Positions 17,748 to 26,860 are shown, numbered from the stretch's first letter. The stretch is DNA of 64,000 nt from Bacteroides intestinalis (GCF_003464595.1 NZ_QRZF01000018.1:1-64000), one strand, 5' to 3'. Translations and numbers: made by a program. Notes: generated from the sequence alone by a model not told the origin.

Positions 17748-17828
17748 CATTATAAATCCACAACAACGCGGATAAGCATGCAGTTGCTTCCTTTCATGGA
17801 AATTCCGTTTCCCCAAATGATAACTTTG

Positions 17829-17956
17829 TTAACCTCACACGGTAACTCCATTTACATGCCGGGGTAAAAGCCGTTACATACCGATGTAAAGCCCGTTACA
17901 TGCTGGGGTAAAGGCCGTTACATACGGCAGTAAATGCTTTTACATCTTGCAGTAAA
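17829..17956. repeat. Phased 22-bp repeat array between two purine genes
   Basis: Five units start at 17851, 17873, 17895, 17917 and 17939, exactly 22 bases apart. Each is an imperfect dyad KTTACAT-N6-GTAAA, for example GTTACATACCGATGTAAA. A degenerate unit sits one period earlier (17829-17846). The 22-base spacing is about two helical turns, so the dyads would face one side of the DNA, as in a multi-site operator. No spacers or cas genes are present. Function unknown. Confidence 0.85.
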
Positions 17957-18168
17957 TCATTGGTAAATGCTATCAATTGATTATCAACAAGCTAACAAAA
18001 AAATAGTCATTAGCAATCTTTACCTCATCCCCGTACTGGTCACTTCATTAGCATTCCCTAAGAGATTAGTTCCGCCAATGGGTTCATAATTATCGTTGTA
18101 TGCAAAAAAATGCGACTCTGTTCTGAAAGTTTAGAGAATCAATACATTATAGTCTCTCTGAAAATCTT
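17957..18168. other. Rest of the purine intergenic region
   Basis: No open frame or family signature. TATCAATTGATTATCAACAA near 17971 contains the small palindrome TCAATTGA. A promoter for the next gene follows at 18169. Confidence 0.4.
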
Positions 18169-18176
18169 TATCTTTG
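18169..18176 (+). promoter_or_regulatory. Putative -7 box for the GMP synthetase-like gene
   Basis: TATCTTTG matches TAnnTTTG. No clear -33 element is visible. It is about 65 bases before the ATG at 18241. Confidence 0.5.
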
Positions 18177-18240
18177 CAAACCGTTTGAAAACAAAAGTGA
18201 ATAATTAACGATACAATAACTTAAAAATAACCAGAATCAG

Positions 18241-19548
18241 ATGAAGCAGGACATGATTGTTATCCTTGACTTGGGTAGTCATGAAAATACGGTATTGGCT
18301 CGCGCCATCCGTGCGTTAGGTGTATATAGTGAGATCTATCCTCATGATATAACCGTTGAAGAACTGAAGAAATTACCCAACGTAAAGGGTATTATTATTA
18401 ATGGCGGACCGTGCAACATAGTAGACGGTGTTGCCATCGATGTAAATCCGTCCATCTACGAGGCAGGAATCCCTGTGATAGCTGCCGGTCACGACAAAGC
18501 AACTTGTGCAGTGAAACTGCCACAGTTCACGGATGATATCGAAGCCATCAAAGCAGCGGTTAAGCCTTTCGTTTTCGAAACGTGCAAGGCCGAAGCTAAT
18601 TGGAATATGACCAACTTTGTGAACGACCAGGTTGAATTGGTACGTCGTCAGGTAGGCAACAGAAAAGTGTTGCTGGCTCTTTCCGGCGGTGTCGATAGTT
18701 CTGTAGTGGCAGCCCTGTTACTGAAAGCAATTGGTGACAACCTGGTATGCGTACATGTAAATCATGGTCTGATGCGTAAAGGTGAATCCGAAGATGTAGT
18801 AGAAATGTTCGGTAATCAACTGAAAGCAAACCTCATTTATGTAGACGCTACCGAGCGTTTCCTTACTAAACTGGAAGGTGTGGAAGATCCCGAACAGAAA
18901 CGTAAAATTATCGGCGGAGAGTTTATCCGCGTATTCGAAGAGGAAGCGCGCAAACTGGACGGAATCGACTTCTTAGGTCAGGGAACTATCTACCCCGACA
19001 TCGTGGAAAGCGGAACAAAAACAGCCAAGATGGTGAAATCTCACCACAATGTAGGCGGTCTGCCGGAGGATCTTCAGTTCGAACTTGTAGAACCACTTCG
19101 CCAACTTTTCAAAGACGAAGTACGTGCTTGTGGAGTCGAACTGGGCTTGCCTTATGAAATGGTTTATCGTCAACCGTTCCCCGGCCCCGGTCTGGGTGTT
19201 CGTTGCCTGGGTGCTATCACACGCGATCGTCTGGAAGCTGTACGCGAGGCTGATGCTATCCTTCGTGAAGAGTTCAGAATTGCCGGATTAGATAAGAAAG
19301 TATGGCAATATTTTACCGTGGTACCTGACTTCAAGTCAGTTGGTGTACGCGACAATGCCCGTTCCTTCGAATGGCCGGTTATCATCCGTGCTGTCAATAC
19401 AATTGATGCAATGACCGCTACTATCGAACCGGTGGAATGGCCTATCCTGATGAAAATTACAGATCGTATCCTGAAAGAAGTAAAACATGTGAATCGTGTT
19501 TGCTATGATATGTCTCCGAAACCCAACGCTACCATAGAGTGGGAATAA
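18241..19548 (+). CDS. GMP synthetase with a shrunken, non-catalytic glutaminase domain
   Basis: A 435-residue protein. From about residue 128 it is a full GMP synthetase: ATP pyrophosphatase P-loop LALSGGVDSSVV (about 143), then VHVNHGLMRKGE, GQGTIYPDIVES, HHNVGGLPEDL, RQPFPGPGLGVRCLG, and the C-terminal dimerisation domain ending in NATIEWE. The N-terminal glutamine amidotransferase domain is cut to about 125 residues (roughly 190 expected). It keeps the first strands (LDLGSHENTVLARAIRALG and IIINGGP), but the nucleophile loop GICYG is replaced by PVIAAGHDKAT and the His-Glu pair is gone. It should need free ammonia or a partner glutaminase to convert XMP to GMP. It is divergent from the solo AICAR transformylase. 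Confidence 0.9.
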   Translation: MKQDMIVILDLGSHENTVLARAIRALGVYSEIYPHDITVEELKKLPNVKGIIINGGPCNIVDGVAIDVNPSIYEAGIPVIAAGHDKATCAVKLPQFTDDIEAIKAAVKPFVFETCKAEANWNMTNFVNDQVELVRRQVGNRKVLLALSGGVDSSVVAALLLKAIGDNLVCVHVNHGLMRKGESEDVVEMFGNQLKANLIYVDATERFLTKLEGVEDPEQKRKIIGGEFIRVFEEEARKLDGIDFLGQGTIYPDIVESGTKTAKMVKSHHNVGGLPEDLQFELVEPLRQLFKDEVRACGVELGLPYEMVYRQPFPGPGLGVRCLGAITRDRLEAVREADAILREEFRIAGLDKKVWQYFTVVPDFKSVGVRDNARSFEWPVIIRAVNTIDAMTATIEPVEWPILMKITDRILKEVKHVNRVCYDMSPKPNATIEWE

Positions 19549-19572
19549 AAAAACTTTTTAGATGATAAATTG

Positions 19573-19608
19573 ATAGCCTCAGCTTCTTGTAAGTTGGGGC
19601 TATTTTTA
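19573..19608 (+). terminator. Terminator of the GMP synthetase-like gene
   Basis: ATAGCCTCAGCTT (19573-19585) pairs with AAGTTGGGGCTAT (19591-19603) with two G-U pairs, followed by a T run. Confidence 0.8.
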
Positions 19609-19629
19609 TATTTAGAGGAGAGAAATAAG

Positions 19630-19662
19630 AAAAGCTGTGAACTTATTATATTCACAGCTTTT
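19630..19662 (-). terminator. Terminator downstream of tRNA-Gln
   Basis: The 12-bp stem AAAAGCTGTGAA (19630-19641) with TTCACAGCTTTT (19651-19662) lies seven bases past the tRNA 3' end and is followed by T-rich sequence on the minus strand. Confidence 0.75.
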
Positions 19663-19668
19663 CTTGAA

Positions 19669-19742
19669 TGGTTGGGCTACCTGGATTCGAACCAGGAATG
19701 ACAGGACCAGAATCTGTAGTGTTACCATTACACCATAGCCCA
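19669..19742 (-). tRNA. tRNA-Gln (anticodon CTG)
   Basis: A 74-base tRNA read on the minus strand. The acceptor TGGGCTA pairs with TAGCCCA; the discriminator is A and CCA is encoded (19671-19669). The D arm contains GGTGTAATGGTAAC. The anticodon loop is TTCTGGT with CTG at 34-36, reading CAG. The T arm is CCTGG-TTCGAAT-CCAGG. One A-C mismatch closes the anticodon stem, and position 37 is G rather than the usual A. Confidence 0.93.
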
Positions 19743-19901
19743 ATAACAGGTCGTTCCCGTTTTGCGGTTGCAAAGATACAAAGAATTTGATAATCCAAAA
19801 CAATTTCGCGTATTTTTTTATCTAAATTCTGCTAAGATGCCGTATGCCAAAGAAATATATACCTAAAAAAAATCAAAAATTAAAAGACTTTTCCTCTTTT
19901 A

Positions 19902-19933
19902 GGTGTTTCATACAAGAATTCAGCGTATATTTG
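19902..19933 (+). promoter_or_regulatory. Promoter of the rsfS-ftsH-cdsA operon
   Basis: TATATTTG (19926-19933) is the -7 box. The upstream part GGTGTTTCAT (19902-19911) and following CAAGA closely match the parA promoter at 29781-29813. Confidence 0.65.
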
Positions 19934-19960
19934 TCAACTGTTTAATTTTAATAATAAGTA

Positions 19961-20320
19961 ATGAACGAAACAAAGAAACTCATTCAACAAATAACCGAAG
20001 GTATACAAGATAAAAAAGGAAAAAATATAGTTATAGCAGATCTTTCTAAAATTGGCGATACTATCTGCAATTATCTCGTCATTTGCCAAGGAAACTCCCC
20101 AAGCCAGGTGACCGCCATTGTAGAATCCGTAAGGGAATTTACACGCAAAGGTGCCAACAGTAAACCATTTGCGATAGACGGATTGCGCAATGCCGAATGG
20201 GTAGCAATGGACTATTCGGACATACTGGTTCACGTTTTTCTGCCCGAAACGAGAGACTTCTACAACCTGGAGCATCTCTGGGCCGACGCCAAATTAACCA
20301 AAATACCTGATATTGATTAA
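19961..20320 (+). CDS. rsfS: Ribosomal silencing factor RsfS (Iojap family)
   Basis: A 119-residue RsfS protein. In this family it binds uL14 on the 50S subunit and blocks subunit joining when nutrients are scarce. Family motifs are KKGKNIVIADLSKIGD, CNYLVICQGNSPSQV, the ADGLRNAEWVAMDY equivalent (AIDGLRNAEWVAMDYSDILV) and YNLEHLWADA. Length is standard. It starts an operon with ftsH (eight bases later) and cdsA. Confidence 0.95.
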   Translation: MNETKKLIQQITEGIQDKKGKNIVIADLSKIGDTICNYLVICQGNSPSQVTAIVESVREFTRKGANSKPFAIDGLRNAEWVAMDYSDILVHVFLPETRDFYNLEHLWADAKLTKIPDID

Positions 20321-20328
20321 TAAGCCCT

Positions 20329-22428
20329 ATGGACAATAATAATAACGCTAACAAAAAGCCCAATAAGGTTAATATGCCCAAGTTCAACCTGAACTGGTTG
20401 TATATGATCATAGCCATGATGCTTCTGGGCTTGTACCTGACCAACGAGAATAGTACAGGTACGAAAAACATATCTTATGACGAATTCCAGCAATATGTAC
20501 GCAACGGCTATATGAGTAAAATCATCGGTTACGATGATAACTCGGTAGAAGCGTACATTAAGCCGCAATATGTAAAGAATGTATTCCAGGCAGACTCCAG
20601 CCGGGTAGGTAAGAATCCGATGATTACTACCGAAGCCCCCTCTCGTGAGAGTCTGGGAGACTTTCTGCAAAAGGAAAGAGACGAACAGCATTTCGACGGT
20701 TCCATCAATTACGAAAAGAAGCGGAACTACTTCGGCGTAGTGCTGTGGCAGATTCTGCCTATTGCTTTCCTAATTGGTTTCTGGATTTTCATGTCACGCC
20801 GCCTGAGCGGTGGTGGCGGTGGCGGCGGTGGCGGCATATTCAATGTCGGTAAGTCACGCGCCCAACTGTTTGAAAAAGGAACTCCTGTTAAAGTTACTTT
20901 CAAGGATGTAGCAGGACTTGCCGAAGCCAAACAAGAGGTGGAAGAAATTGTAGAGTTCCTGAAAGAACCGCAGAAATATACAGACCTGGGTGGTAAGATT
21001 CCTAAAGGTGCACTGCTTGTAGGCCCTCCGGGAACAGGTAAAACCCTGCTTGCCAAAGCTGTGGCAGGTGAAGCCAATGTACCGTTCTTCTCACTGGCCG
21101 GCTCCGACTTCGTAGAAATGTTTGTCGGTGTAGGTGCATCCCGTGTGCGCGACTTGTTCCGTCAGGCAAAGGAAAAAGCACCCTGTATCGTGTTTATCGA
21201 TGAAATTGACGCCGTAGGACGTGCCCGTGCCAAAGCTGCCGCAATGGGTGGTAACGACGAACGCGAAAACACTTTGAACCAGTTATTAACTGAAATGGAC
21301 GGTTTCGGCTCCAACAGTGGTGTAATCATCCTGGCTGCTACCAACCGTGTAGATGTACTGGACAAGGCTTTATTGCGTGCCGGACGTTTTGACCGTCAGA
21401 TACATGTAGACCTCCCCGACCTCAACGAACGTAAAGAAGTATTCGGTGTACACTTGCGTCCTATCAAAATAGACAATACGGTAGACGTAGACTTGTTGGC
21501 ACGCCAGACTCCGGGCTTCTCCGGTGCTGATATCGCCAATGTCTGCAACGAAGCAGCACTTATCGCTGCCCGTCATGGCAAAAAATTCGTAGGTAAGCAA
21601 GATTTCCTCGATGCCGTAGACCGTATCGTAGGTGGTTTGGAAAAGAAAACGAAAATTACCACTGAGGCAGAACGCCGTTCCATTGCTATCCATGAGGCGG
21701 GACATGCTTCCATCTCCTGGTTATTGGAATATGCCAACCCACTGATCAAGGTGACCATCGTTCCGCGTGGCCGTGCACTGGGTGCCGCCTGGTATCTGCC
21801 CGAAGAGCGCCAGATCACTACCAAAGAGCAAATGCTCGACGAAATGTGTGCCACACTGGGTGGTCGTGCTGCCGAGGACTTATTCCTGGGACGTATCTCA
21901 ACCGGTGCCATGAACGACTTGGAACGCGTAACGAAGCAGGCTTTCGGCATGATTGCCTACCTCGGTATGAGCGAGAAACTGCCTAATCTTTGTTATTACA
22001 ATAACGAAGAATATTCTTTCAATCGTCCGTACAGTGAAAAGACTGCCGAACTGATTGACGAGGAAGTTAAGAACATGGTGAATGAACAGTACGAGCGTGC
22101 CAAAAAGATACTCTCCGATCATAAAGACGGACACCAGAGACTTTCACAGTTACTGATAGACAGAGAAGTGATCTTCGCAGAGGATGTGGAAGAGATCTTT
22201 GGAAAACGTCCTTGGGCTTCCCGTTCAGAGGAGATCAGTGCCAATAAGATATCAGAAGACCTGAAGAAAGCCGAAGAAGCAGCTGCAAAAGAAGCTGCGA
22301 AGAGCGAAAAAGAAGTAAAAGCGGAAGAGGAAAACAATGTTGAAAGCGGAAATGAAACCGGTAATACCAAGATTTCCGCAGAAGGAACCAAAGTTTCTGT
22401 AGAGCGACCCGGACCCGCAAAAGAATAA
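20329..22428 (+). CDS. ftsH: ATP-dependent zinc metalloprotease FtsH
   Basis: A 699-residue membrane-anchored AAA+ protease that degrades unstable membrane and cytosolic proteins. One membrane segment lies near residues 20-40 and a second near 140-160, flanking the periplasmic domain. A run of nine Gly (about 163-171) links to the AAA module: Walker [14 protein letters not shown] (about 230), Walker [13 protein letters not shown], and the second region of homology [19 protein letters not shown]. The zinc site HEAGH is at about 453. The C-terminal 60 residues are a Lys/Glu-rich tail. It is part of the rsfS-ftsH-cdsA operon. Confidence 0.97.
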   Translation: MDNNNNANKKPNKVNMPKFNLNWLYMIIAMMLLGLYLTNENSTGTKNISYDEFQQYVRNGYMSKIIGYDDNSVEAYIKPQYVKNVFQADSSRVGKNPMITTEAPSRESLGDFLQKERDEQHFDGSINYEKKRNYFGVVLWQILPIAFLIGFWIFMSRRLSGGGGGGGGGIFNVGKSRAQLFEKGTPVKVTFKDVAGLAEAKQEVEEIVEFLKEPQKYTDLGGKIPKGALLVGPPGTGKTLLAKAVAGEANVPFFSLAGSDFVEMFVGVGASRVRDLFRQAKEKAPCIVFIDEIDAVGRARAKAAAMGGNDERENTLNQLLTEMDGFGSNSGVIILAATNRVDVLDKALLRAGRFDRQIHVDLPDLNERKEVFGVHLRPIKIDNTVDVDLLARQTPGFSGADIANVCNEAALIAARHGKKFVGKQDFLDAVDRIVGGLEKKTKITTEAERRSIAIHEAGHASISWLLEYANPLIKVTIVPRGRALGAAWYLPEERQITTKEQMLDEMCATLGGRAAEDLFLGRISTGAMNDLERVTKQAFGMIAYLGMSEKLPNLCYYNNEEYSFNRPYSEKTAELIDEEVKNMVNEQYERAKKILSDHKDGHQRLSQLLIDREVIFAEDVEEIFGKRPWASRSEEISANKISEDLKKAEEAAAKEAAKSEKEVKAEEENNVESGNETGNTKISAEGTKVSVERPGPAKE

Positions 22429-22450
22429 AGAACTTAAAAACGGAATTACC

Positions 22451-23290
22451 GTGAAAAGCAATTTCTTACAACGCGCCATCACAGGTGTGTTATTCGTAGT
22501 AGTATTGGTGGGCTGTATCCTATACAGCCCCCTTTCATTCGGTATCCTGTTCACCATTATCGGTGCACTGAGCGTACACGAATTTGGGCACTTGATAAAC
22601 CAAAGCGGTGAAGTACAAATCAATAAGACGATCACCGCCCTCGGAGGTGCTTATCTCTTCCTGGCCGTAATGGGGTTCTGCCAGTCAACCATCGGAGCGC
22701 AGGTATTCCTGCCTTATCTGGCTTTACTGCTTTACCTGATGATTACGGAACTCTATCTAAAAAAGAAGAATCCTATCGGCAATTGGGCCTTTTCTATGCT
22801 GAGCCAGTTATATGTGGCACTGCCGTTTGCATTACTCAATGTATTAGCTTTCCAGTATAGCCCTACAGAAAGCAGTGTGACCTATAACCCTATCCTGCCG
22901 CTTTCCATCTTCGTATTTATATGGCTGAGCGATACAGGTGCTTACTGTGTAGGTTCCCTGATTGGCAAGCATCGCTTGTTCGAGCGTATTTCCCCTAAGA
23001 AATCCTGGGAAGGAAGCATCGGTGGCGGTGTGTTCTCTATAGCTTCTTCATTTGTATTTGCACACTACTTCCCATTCATGCCTGTTTGGCAATGGGCAGG
23101 ACTGGCATTGATCGTTGTTATATTCGGCACATGGGGAGACCTGACAGAATCACTGATGAAACGCCAGTTAGGTATTAAAGACTCGGGACATATCCTGCCC
23201 GGACACGGAGGAATGCTCGACCGCTTCGACAGCGCTTTACTGGCAATCCCCGCGGCAGTGGTCTACCTCTATGTATTGACCTTGTTATAA
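22451..23290 (+). CDS. cdsA: Phosphatidate cytidylyltransferase
   Basis: A 279-residue polytopic inner-membrane enzyme that makes CDP-diacylglycerol from phosphatidate and CTP, the precursor of bacterial phospholipids. The CdsA signature is complete near the C-terminus: SPKKSWEGSIGGG and WGDLTESLMKRQLGIKDSG, then LPGHGGMLDRFDS. About eight hydrophobic segments are visible. The start is GTG at 22451; the next residues, KSNFLQRAITG, fit the family opening. It lies 22 bases after ftsH. Confidence 0.95.
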   Translation: MKSNFLQRAITGVLFVVVLVGCILYSPLSFGILFTIIGALSVHEFGHLINQSGEVQINKTITALGGAYLFLAVMGFCQSTIGAQVFLPYLALLLYLMITELYLKKKNPIGNWAFSMLSQLYVALPFALLNVLAFQYSPTESSVTYNPILPLSIFVFIWLSDTGAYCVGSLIGKHRLFERISPKKSWEGSIGGGVFSIASSFVFAHYFPFMPVWQWAGLALIVVIFGTWGDLTESLMKRQLGIKDSGHILPGHGGMLDRFDSALLAIPAAVVYLYVLTLL

Positions 23291-23299
23291 AATAAAAAA

Positions 23300-23327
23300 A
23301 GCCGGAGGAATTCACATTCACCCGGCT
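23300..23327 (-). terminator. Terminator of the NigD-like gene
   Basis: AGCCGG (23300-23305) and CCGGCT (23322-23327) bracket a loop. On the minus strand the stem is followed by seven Ts. It may also serve cdsA weakly from the other side. Confidence 0.7.
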
Positions 23328-23346
23328 TCACACAAAACACTTTACT

Positions 23347-24096
23347 CTACTTCAATTGCATCTTTGAGAAATCTAAGTTCGAAGCTTCTTCAGCATTATT
23401 TGATTGTTTTTCAAATACTATTTCTATTTCTTTGTTCACTTCCGAATTAAGTTTCAGCTTGATACCCTTCATCTCAGAAGTCAATACTTCTTTCAGATTG
23501 AAAGATACTAATCCGGCAGCACGGCGTCCACTTACATCACCGTAATTATTATAGCGAAGTTCGAGATGGAGATATCCGTCATCTTCACTCACAGCATCTG
23601 CTGTAGCTTCAGCAGGTTGCACCAGACTGATACGATGTTTCGTATCCGGATCCTTCGGCAAGTTCTGCATAAAAACAATATTCATATAACCACCACTGAC
23701 CGTCAGATCTCCTTTATAAATCAGTACCGGATCATTACCATACTCTTCCTCGTTCTCAGCAGTCAACGGTTCCACTACTTTCGTCAGGGCATGCTCTAGA
23801 CGTAATATCTTCACAGCATGATCATATCCTTCATAATTATCATAAATAGGATTGAACACCGTAACCACACGTTGCCCGTCTACCGGCTGATACCAACCCA
23901 TATCCGTATTGATAGGCCAAAGTGTTCCCCAAGTATCACTCTCCATATAGAAAGTATTCCCCTTTACACGTATAGTAGCCCAGTTCGGATAAGAAAAGTC
24001 CCCGATTGAGTATCCGCTGTCGAGATCATCGCATGACTGCAAGGCAGGTAGCACCGCCAGACACATCATCATAAATAACCAATGTAATTTCTTCAT
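23347..24096 (-). CDS. NigD-like lipoprotein
   Basis: A 249-residue predicted lipoprotein: the signal peptide MKKLHWLFMMMCLAVLPALQ ends at a lipobox with SC (Cys22), followed by DDLD. The mature part is beta-rich and recalls the NigD family, widespread in Bacteroides and named after a small secreted-protein cluster but of unknown function. The opening strand SYPNWATIRVKGNTFYMESD and GYMNIVFMQNLPKD are the most family-like parts. I start it at 24096, because the upstream in-frame extension to 24147 precedes the obvious signal peptide. No functional link to its neighbours cdsA and lpxB is evident. Confidence 0.75.
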   Translation of the reverse strand: MKKLHWLFMMMCLAVLPALQSCDDLDSGYSIGDFSYPNWATIRVKGNTFYMESDTWGTLWPINTDMGWYQPVDGQRVVTVFNPIYDNYEGYDHAVKILRLEHALTKVVEPLTAENEEEYGNDPVLIYKGDLTVSGGYMNIVFMQNLPKDPDTKHRISLVQPAEATADAVSEDDGYLHLELRYNNYGDVSGRRAAGLVSFNLKEVLTSEMKGIKLKLNSEVNKEIEIVFEKQSNNAEEASNLDFSKMQLK

Positions 24097-24168
24097 AATT
24101 AAAGTCCTCTTGTTTGTTACCGTAATAATTATTAGTTCATATCGCATGTTCTGACTATAAAATACGAA

Positions 24169-24192
24169 AGCCGGGCTATTACTGCACCGGCT
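24169..24192 (-). terminator. Possible terminator of lpxB
   Basis: AGCCGG (24169-24174) and CCGGCT (24187-24192) form a short GC stem downstream of lpxB. On the minus strand the T run is interrupted, so confidence is moderate. Confidence 0.5.
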
Positions 24193-24254
24193 TTATCTCT
24201 TTTAACAATTTTATAGTCTTTTGAAACCCAAGAGGTTTCATTATGTAAGAAGAA

Positions 24255-25391
24255 TCACTTTCGTAGCAAACGGACCATCTCTTGTGCCGCCCGCTTCGGA
24301 GCACCTGCATCACCCAGGCGTGCCGCCATGTATTCATATCCATCAAGCATTCGCTGCCGATAATCTTTATCATATAGAATACGTTCCAGTTCGGCACGTG
24401 CTTGTTCAACTGTCATTGTATCAGCTACCAGCTCCTTCACTACTTCACGGTTCGCAATCAGATTTACCAGCGAAATGTACTTCACCGTCAGTATATGGCG
24501 GCGCAGGAAAGAGACGACTTTTCCTATCGGCGTATGATAACAGACAGCTTGCGGCACCCGGAATAAAGCGGCCTCCAATGTAGCAGTCCCCGAAGTCACT
24601 AACGCCGCCTCAGCTTGTTGTAGCAGGCGGTAGGTCTGACCGAAAAGGATCTTCACCTTCGCATCACCTATATATTCGTGATAATAATCGGGAGAAATAC
24701 CGGGTGCACCAGCCAAAACCAACTGGTATTCCGGGAAAGCAGAAGCTGCCCGAAGCATATCGGGCAGATTATCCTTTATTTCCTGCTTCCGGCTACCTGC
24801 CAGCAAAGCAATGATTGGCTTAGAATCCAAGTTGTTTTCACGAACAAAGCCGTCAAAGGTTTCAGGGTACTCTGCACGGAAGAGGGTCACCTCATCTACC
24901 GTAGGATTACCTACATAATGTATCGGGTAGTGATGTTTGTCTTCAAAGAATTCCACCTCGAACGGTAGAATAGAAAATAATTCATCCACATCCCGTTTGA
25001 TATTCTTGATACGGTATTCCTTCCAAGCCCATATCTTCGGAGAGATATAGTAATAGACAGGGATATGTGTCTTCGCCCGCAAGAACTTGGCTATACTCAG
25101 GTTGAAACCGGGGTAATCCACCAATATCACCACATCGGGCTGCCAAGCAACGATATCTTCCTTGCATCGCTTCATATTGGCAAAGATGGTACGCAGGTGC
25201 AACAACACAGGGATAAATCCCATATATGCCAACTCCTTATAATGCTTCACCATCGTTCCGCCAACCGCAGCCATCAGGTCTCCCCCGAAGAAGCGGAATT
25301 CCGCTTGTGGGTCTTCTACCTTCAAAGCAGCCATCAGGTGAGACGCGTGCAGGTCACCGGAAGCTTCACCGACAATCAAGTAATACTTCAT
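24255..25391 (-). CDS. lpxB: Lipid-A-disaccharide synthase
   Basis: A 378-residue GT19 glycosyltransferase that joins UDP-diacylglucosamine and lipid X to form the lipid A disaccharide at the inner membrane. Motifs: the opening YLIVGEASGDLHASHL (about 3-18), GFIPVLLHL, VILVDYPGFNL, YYYISPKIWAW, VGNPTVDEV, ALLAGSRKQEIKDNLP and ALVTSGTATLEAAL near the UDP site. Length is typical. The start codon sits inside a perfect palindrome (25385-25412), so translation may be hindered by a 13-bp hairpin in the mRNA. surE lies directly upstream on the same strand, separated by a second long hairpin. Confidence 0.95.
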   Translation of the reverse strand: MKYYLIVGEASGDLHASHLMAALKVEDPQAEFRFFGGDLMAAVGGTMVKHYKELAYMGFIPVLLHLRTIFANMKRCKEDIVAWQPDVVILVDYPGFNLSIAKFLRAKTHIPVYYYISPKIWAWKEYRIKNIKRDVDELFSILPFEVEFFEDKHHYPIHYVGNPTVDEVTLFRAEYPETFDGFVRENNLDSKPIIALLAGSRKQEIKDNLPDMLRAASAFPEYQLVLAGAPGISPDYYHEYIGDAKVKILFGQTYRLLQQAEAALVTSGTATLEAALFRVPQAVCYHTPIGKVVSFLRRHILTVKYISLVNLIANREVVKELVADTMTVEQARAELERILYDKDYRQRMLDGYEYMAARLGDAGAPKRAAQEMVRLLRK

Positions 25392-25412
25392 AAAATTAAA
25401 ATTTTATGAAGT
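25385..25412 (-). promoter_or_regulatory. Perfect palindrome covering the lpxB start codon
   Basis: ACTTCATAAAATT (25385-25397) is followed by AA and then its exact reverse complement (25400-25412). In lpxB mRNA this makes a 13-bp hairpin in which the AUG is paired. It abuts the longer heptad hairpin at 25408. Regulation is inferred from structure only. Confidence 0.6.
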
Positions 25413-25499
25413 TGAGAGTTGAGAGTTGAGAATTGAGAGTTACTATGCAGCGTCATAATACAACTAACTCTCAATTCTCAACTCTCAATTCTCAACTTC
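25408..25499. repeat. Long inverted repeat of heptad units between surE and lpxB
   Basis: 34-base arms (25408-25441 and 25466-25499) pair with one mismatch around a 24-base loop. Each arm is built of GTTGAGA/ATTGAGA heptads. It may act as a transcript-stabilising or attenuating hairpin, or be a miniature dispersed repeat. No T run follows. Confidence 0.75.
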
Positions 25500-25500
25500 T

Positions 25501-26265
25501 CTAAAACCAAGATTGTAACTCATCAATAAGATTGTAAGCCGTAACATCCACCGTAGTCGGAGTGATGGCTACATAGCCGTTATCGAGTGCCCAATGGTCG
25601 TTCTTCTCATTATCGGGGTCCGTATTCTGGAATTCACCGGTCAACCAATAATAATGAGTATCGCCACGATGTGCAAAGTTTTCCCATTCATTCGTCCATT
25701 GTCCTTTGGATTGCTCACATACTTTGACACCTTTCAGCTCTTTTACATTAGGGAAGTTCACATTGAGACAAGTCAACGGTGGCAGTCCTTTTTCCAGAAC
25801 CTGACGGGCAATCTCACGGATATAAGGGCCCGAAGGTTCAAAATCAGGGTTCGGATCGTGACAGCAAAGAGAGTAACCAATAGAGGGAACTCCTTTGAGG
25901 CAACCTTCAATTACCACTCCCATCGTACCGGAATAGTGTACATTCACGGCAGAATTATCTCCATGATTGATACCGCCGACTACCAAATCCGGTTTACGGT
26001 CGAGCACTGTATGGAAAGCAAGCTTCACACAGTCTACCGGAGAGCCGGAACATTTGTAAATCGTAAGTCCTACGTCTTTACGTACCAACTGATAATGAAT
26101 AGGTTCAGTCACTGTCAGCGCACTTGCATTGCCCGAACGCGGTGCATCCGGCGCCATTACTACGATTTCTCCCAACGGACGGAGAAACTTTATCAACTCA
26201 CTAATACCTTTCGCAATGACTCCATCGTCATTGGATATTAATATCAAAGGTCTCTGATTTTCCAT
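25501..26265 (-). CDS. surE: 5'/3'-nucleotidase SurE
   Basis: A 254-residue SurE survival-protein phosphatase that dephosphorylates nucleoside monophosphates. The metal-binding motif ILISNDDG is at residues 8-15, followed by [16 protein letters not shown], then [19 protein letters not shown] (about 98-116) with conserved Asn and Ser. The tail is typical ([12 protein letters not shown]). It has its own promoter (26286-26315) and precedes lpxB. Confidence 0.94.
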   Translation of the reverse strand: MENQRPLILISNDDGVIAKGISELIKFLRPLGEIVVMAPDAPRSGNASALTVTEPIHYQLVRKDVGLTIYKCSGSPVDCVKLAFHTVLDRKPDLVVGGINHGDNSAVNVHYSGTMGVVIEGCLKGVPSIGYSLCCHDPNPDFEPSGPYIREIARQVLEKGLPPLTCLNVNFPNVKELKGVKVCEQSKGQWTNEWENFAHRGDTHYYWLTGEFQNTDPDNEKNDHWALDNGYVAITPTTVDVTAYNLIDELQSWF

Positions 26266-26285
26266 ATTTATCCTAATTTTCAGTG

Positions 26286-26315
26286 CAAAAATAGCAAAAG
26301 AGAACCGGATATCAA
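26286..26315 (-). promoter_or_regulatory. Promoter of surE
   Basis: Minus-strand TTG (26315-26313), 19 bases, TATTTTTG (26293-26286). Confidence 0.65.
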
Positions 26316-26374
26316 GCTTTGAAGACTTAATATATTAAACAGGAGTAAAGAAGAGATGAAGGAAAGAATGAGGA

Positions 26375-26860
26375 TTAGTGATGTCCATCATCTCCTCCCG
26401 TTGTACTCAACACTATGTTGCGTGCAACATGAGCTTCATTTCCGGCAGCATCCGTACAATAAACCATCAGATGATAATCTCCCGGAGTAGCATTAGCGGG
26501 TATCACGATATCATGGTGATGAATATGCGCCGTTCTTTGTTCCGACACATCATACGACCTGTTAAAAGTGAAATCCACGGTAGTCCCCGTAACCCGGGTA
26601 TCATGCGAATGATGATCGAAATTATTATGAATCTCTATCTTATACGATTTTAGCATAACATCATCCGATAGCTCCATCTCAAAATGCACACCGTGCTCAC
26701 TACCTATTGCCAGCACCTGACCTTCGGTGGGTGAATTAAGATCAATTACCGGCTTTGTAGTATCACTAAGCGGATTATCACTATCACTACAAGCCGTAAA
26801 CAACGACATAACCATCACTAAAAGGGAAAGAATCATCGGAAAATAAAATTTTGTTTTCAT
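26375..26860 (-). CDS. DUF4625-type His-rich lipoprotein
   Basis: A 161-residue lipoprotein: the signal peptide ends at a lipobox with TACS (Cys24). The mature part is an Ig-like beta domain with the DUF4625 pattern (PVIDLNSPTEGQ, then GVHFEMELSDD, then MVYCTDAAGNE). It is rich in His: NNFDHHSHDTR, TAHIHHHDIVI and a terminal GGDDGHH, suggesting metal binding. It overlaps the preceding TonB receptor gene by four bases (26857-26860) and is probably its surface or periplasmic partner. Confidence 0.8.
   Translation of the reverse strand: MKTKFYFPMILSLLVMVMSLFTACSDSDNPLSDTTKPVIDLNSPTEGQVLAIGSEHGVHFEMELSDDVMLKSYKIEIHNNFDHHSHDTRVTGTTVDFTFNRSYDVSEQRTAHIHHHDIVIPANATPGDYHLMVYCTDAAGNEAHVARNIVLSTTGGDDGHH

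Noticed and set aside
17829..17956. CRISPR array
   Set aside because: Units are contiguous with no unique spacers, the repeats are imperfect, and there are no cas genes nearby.
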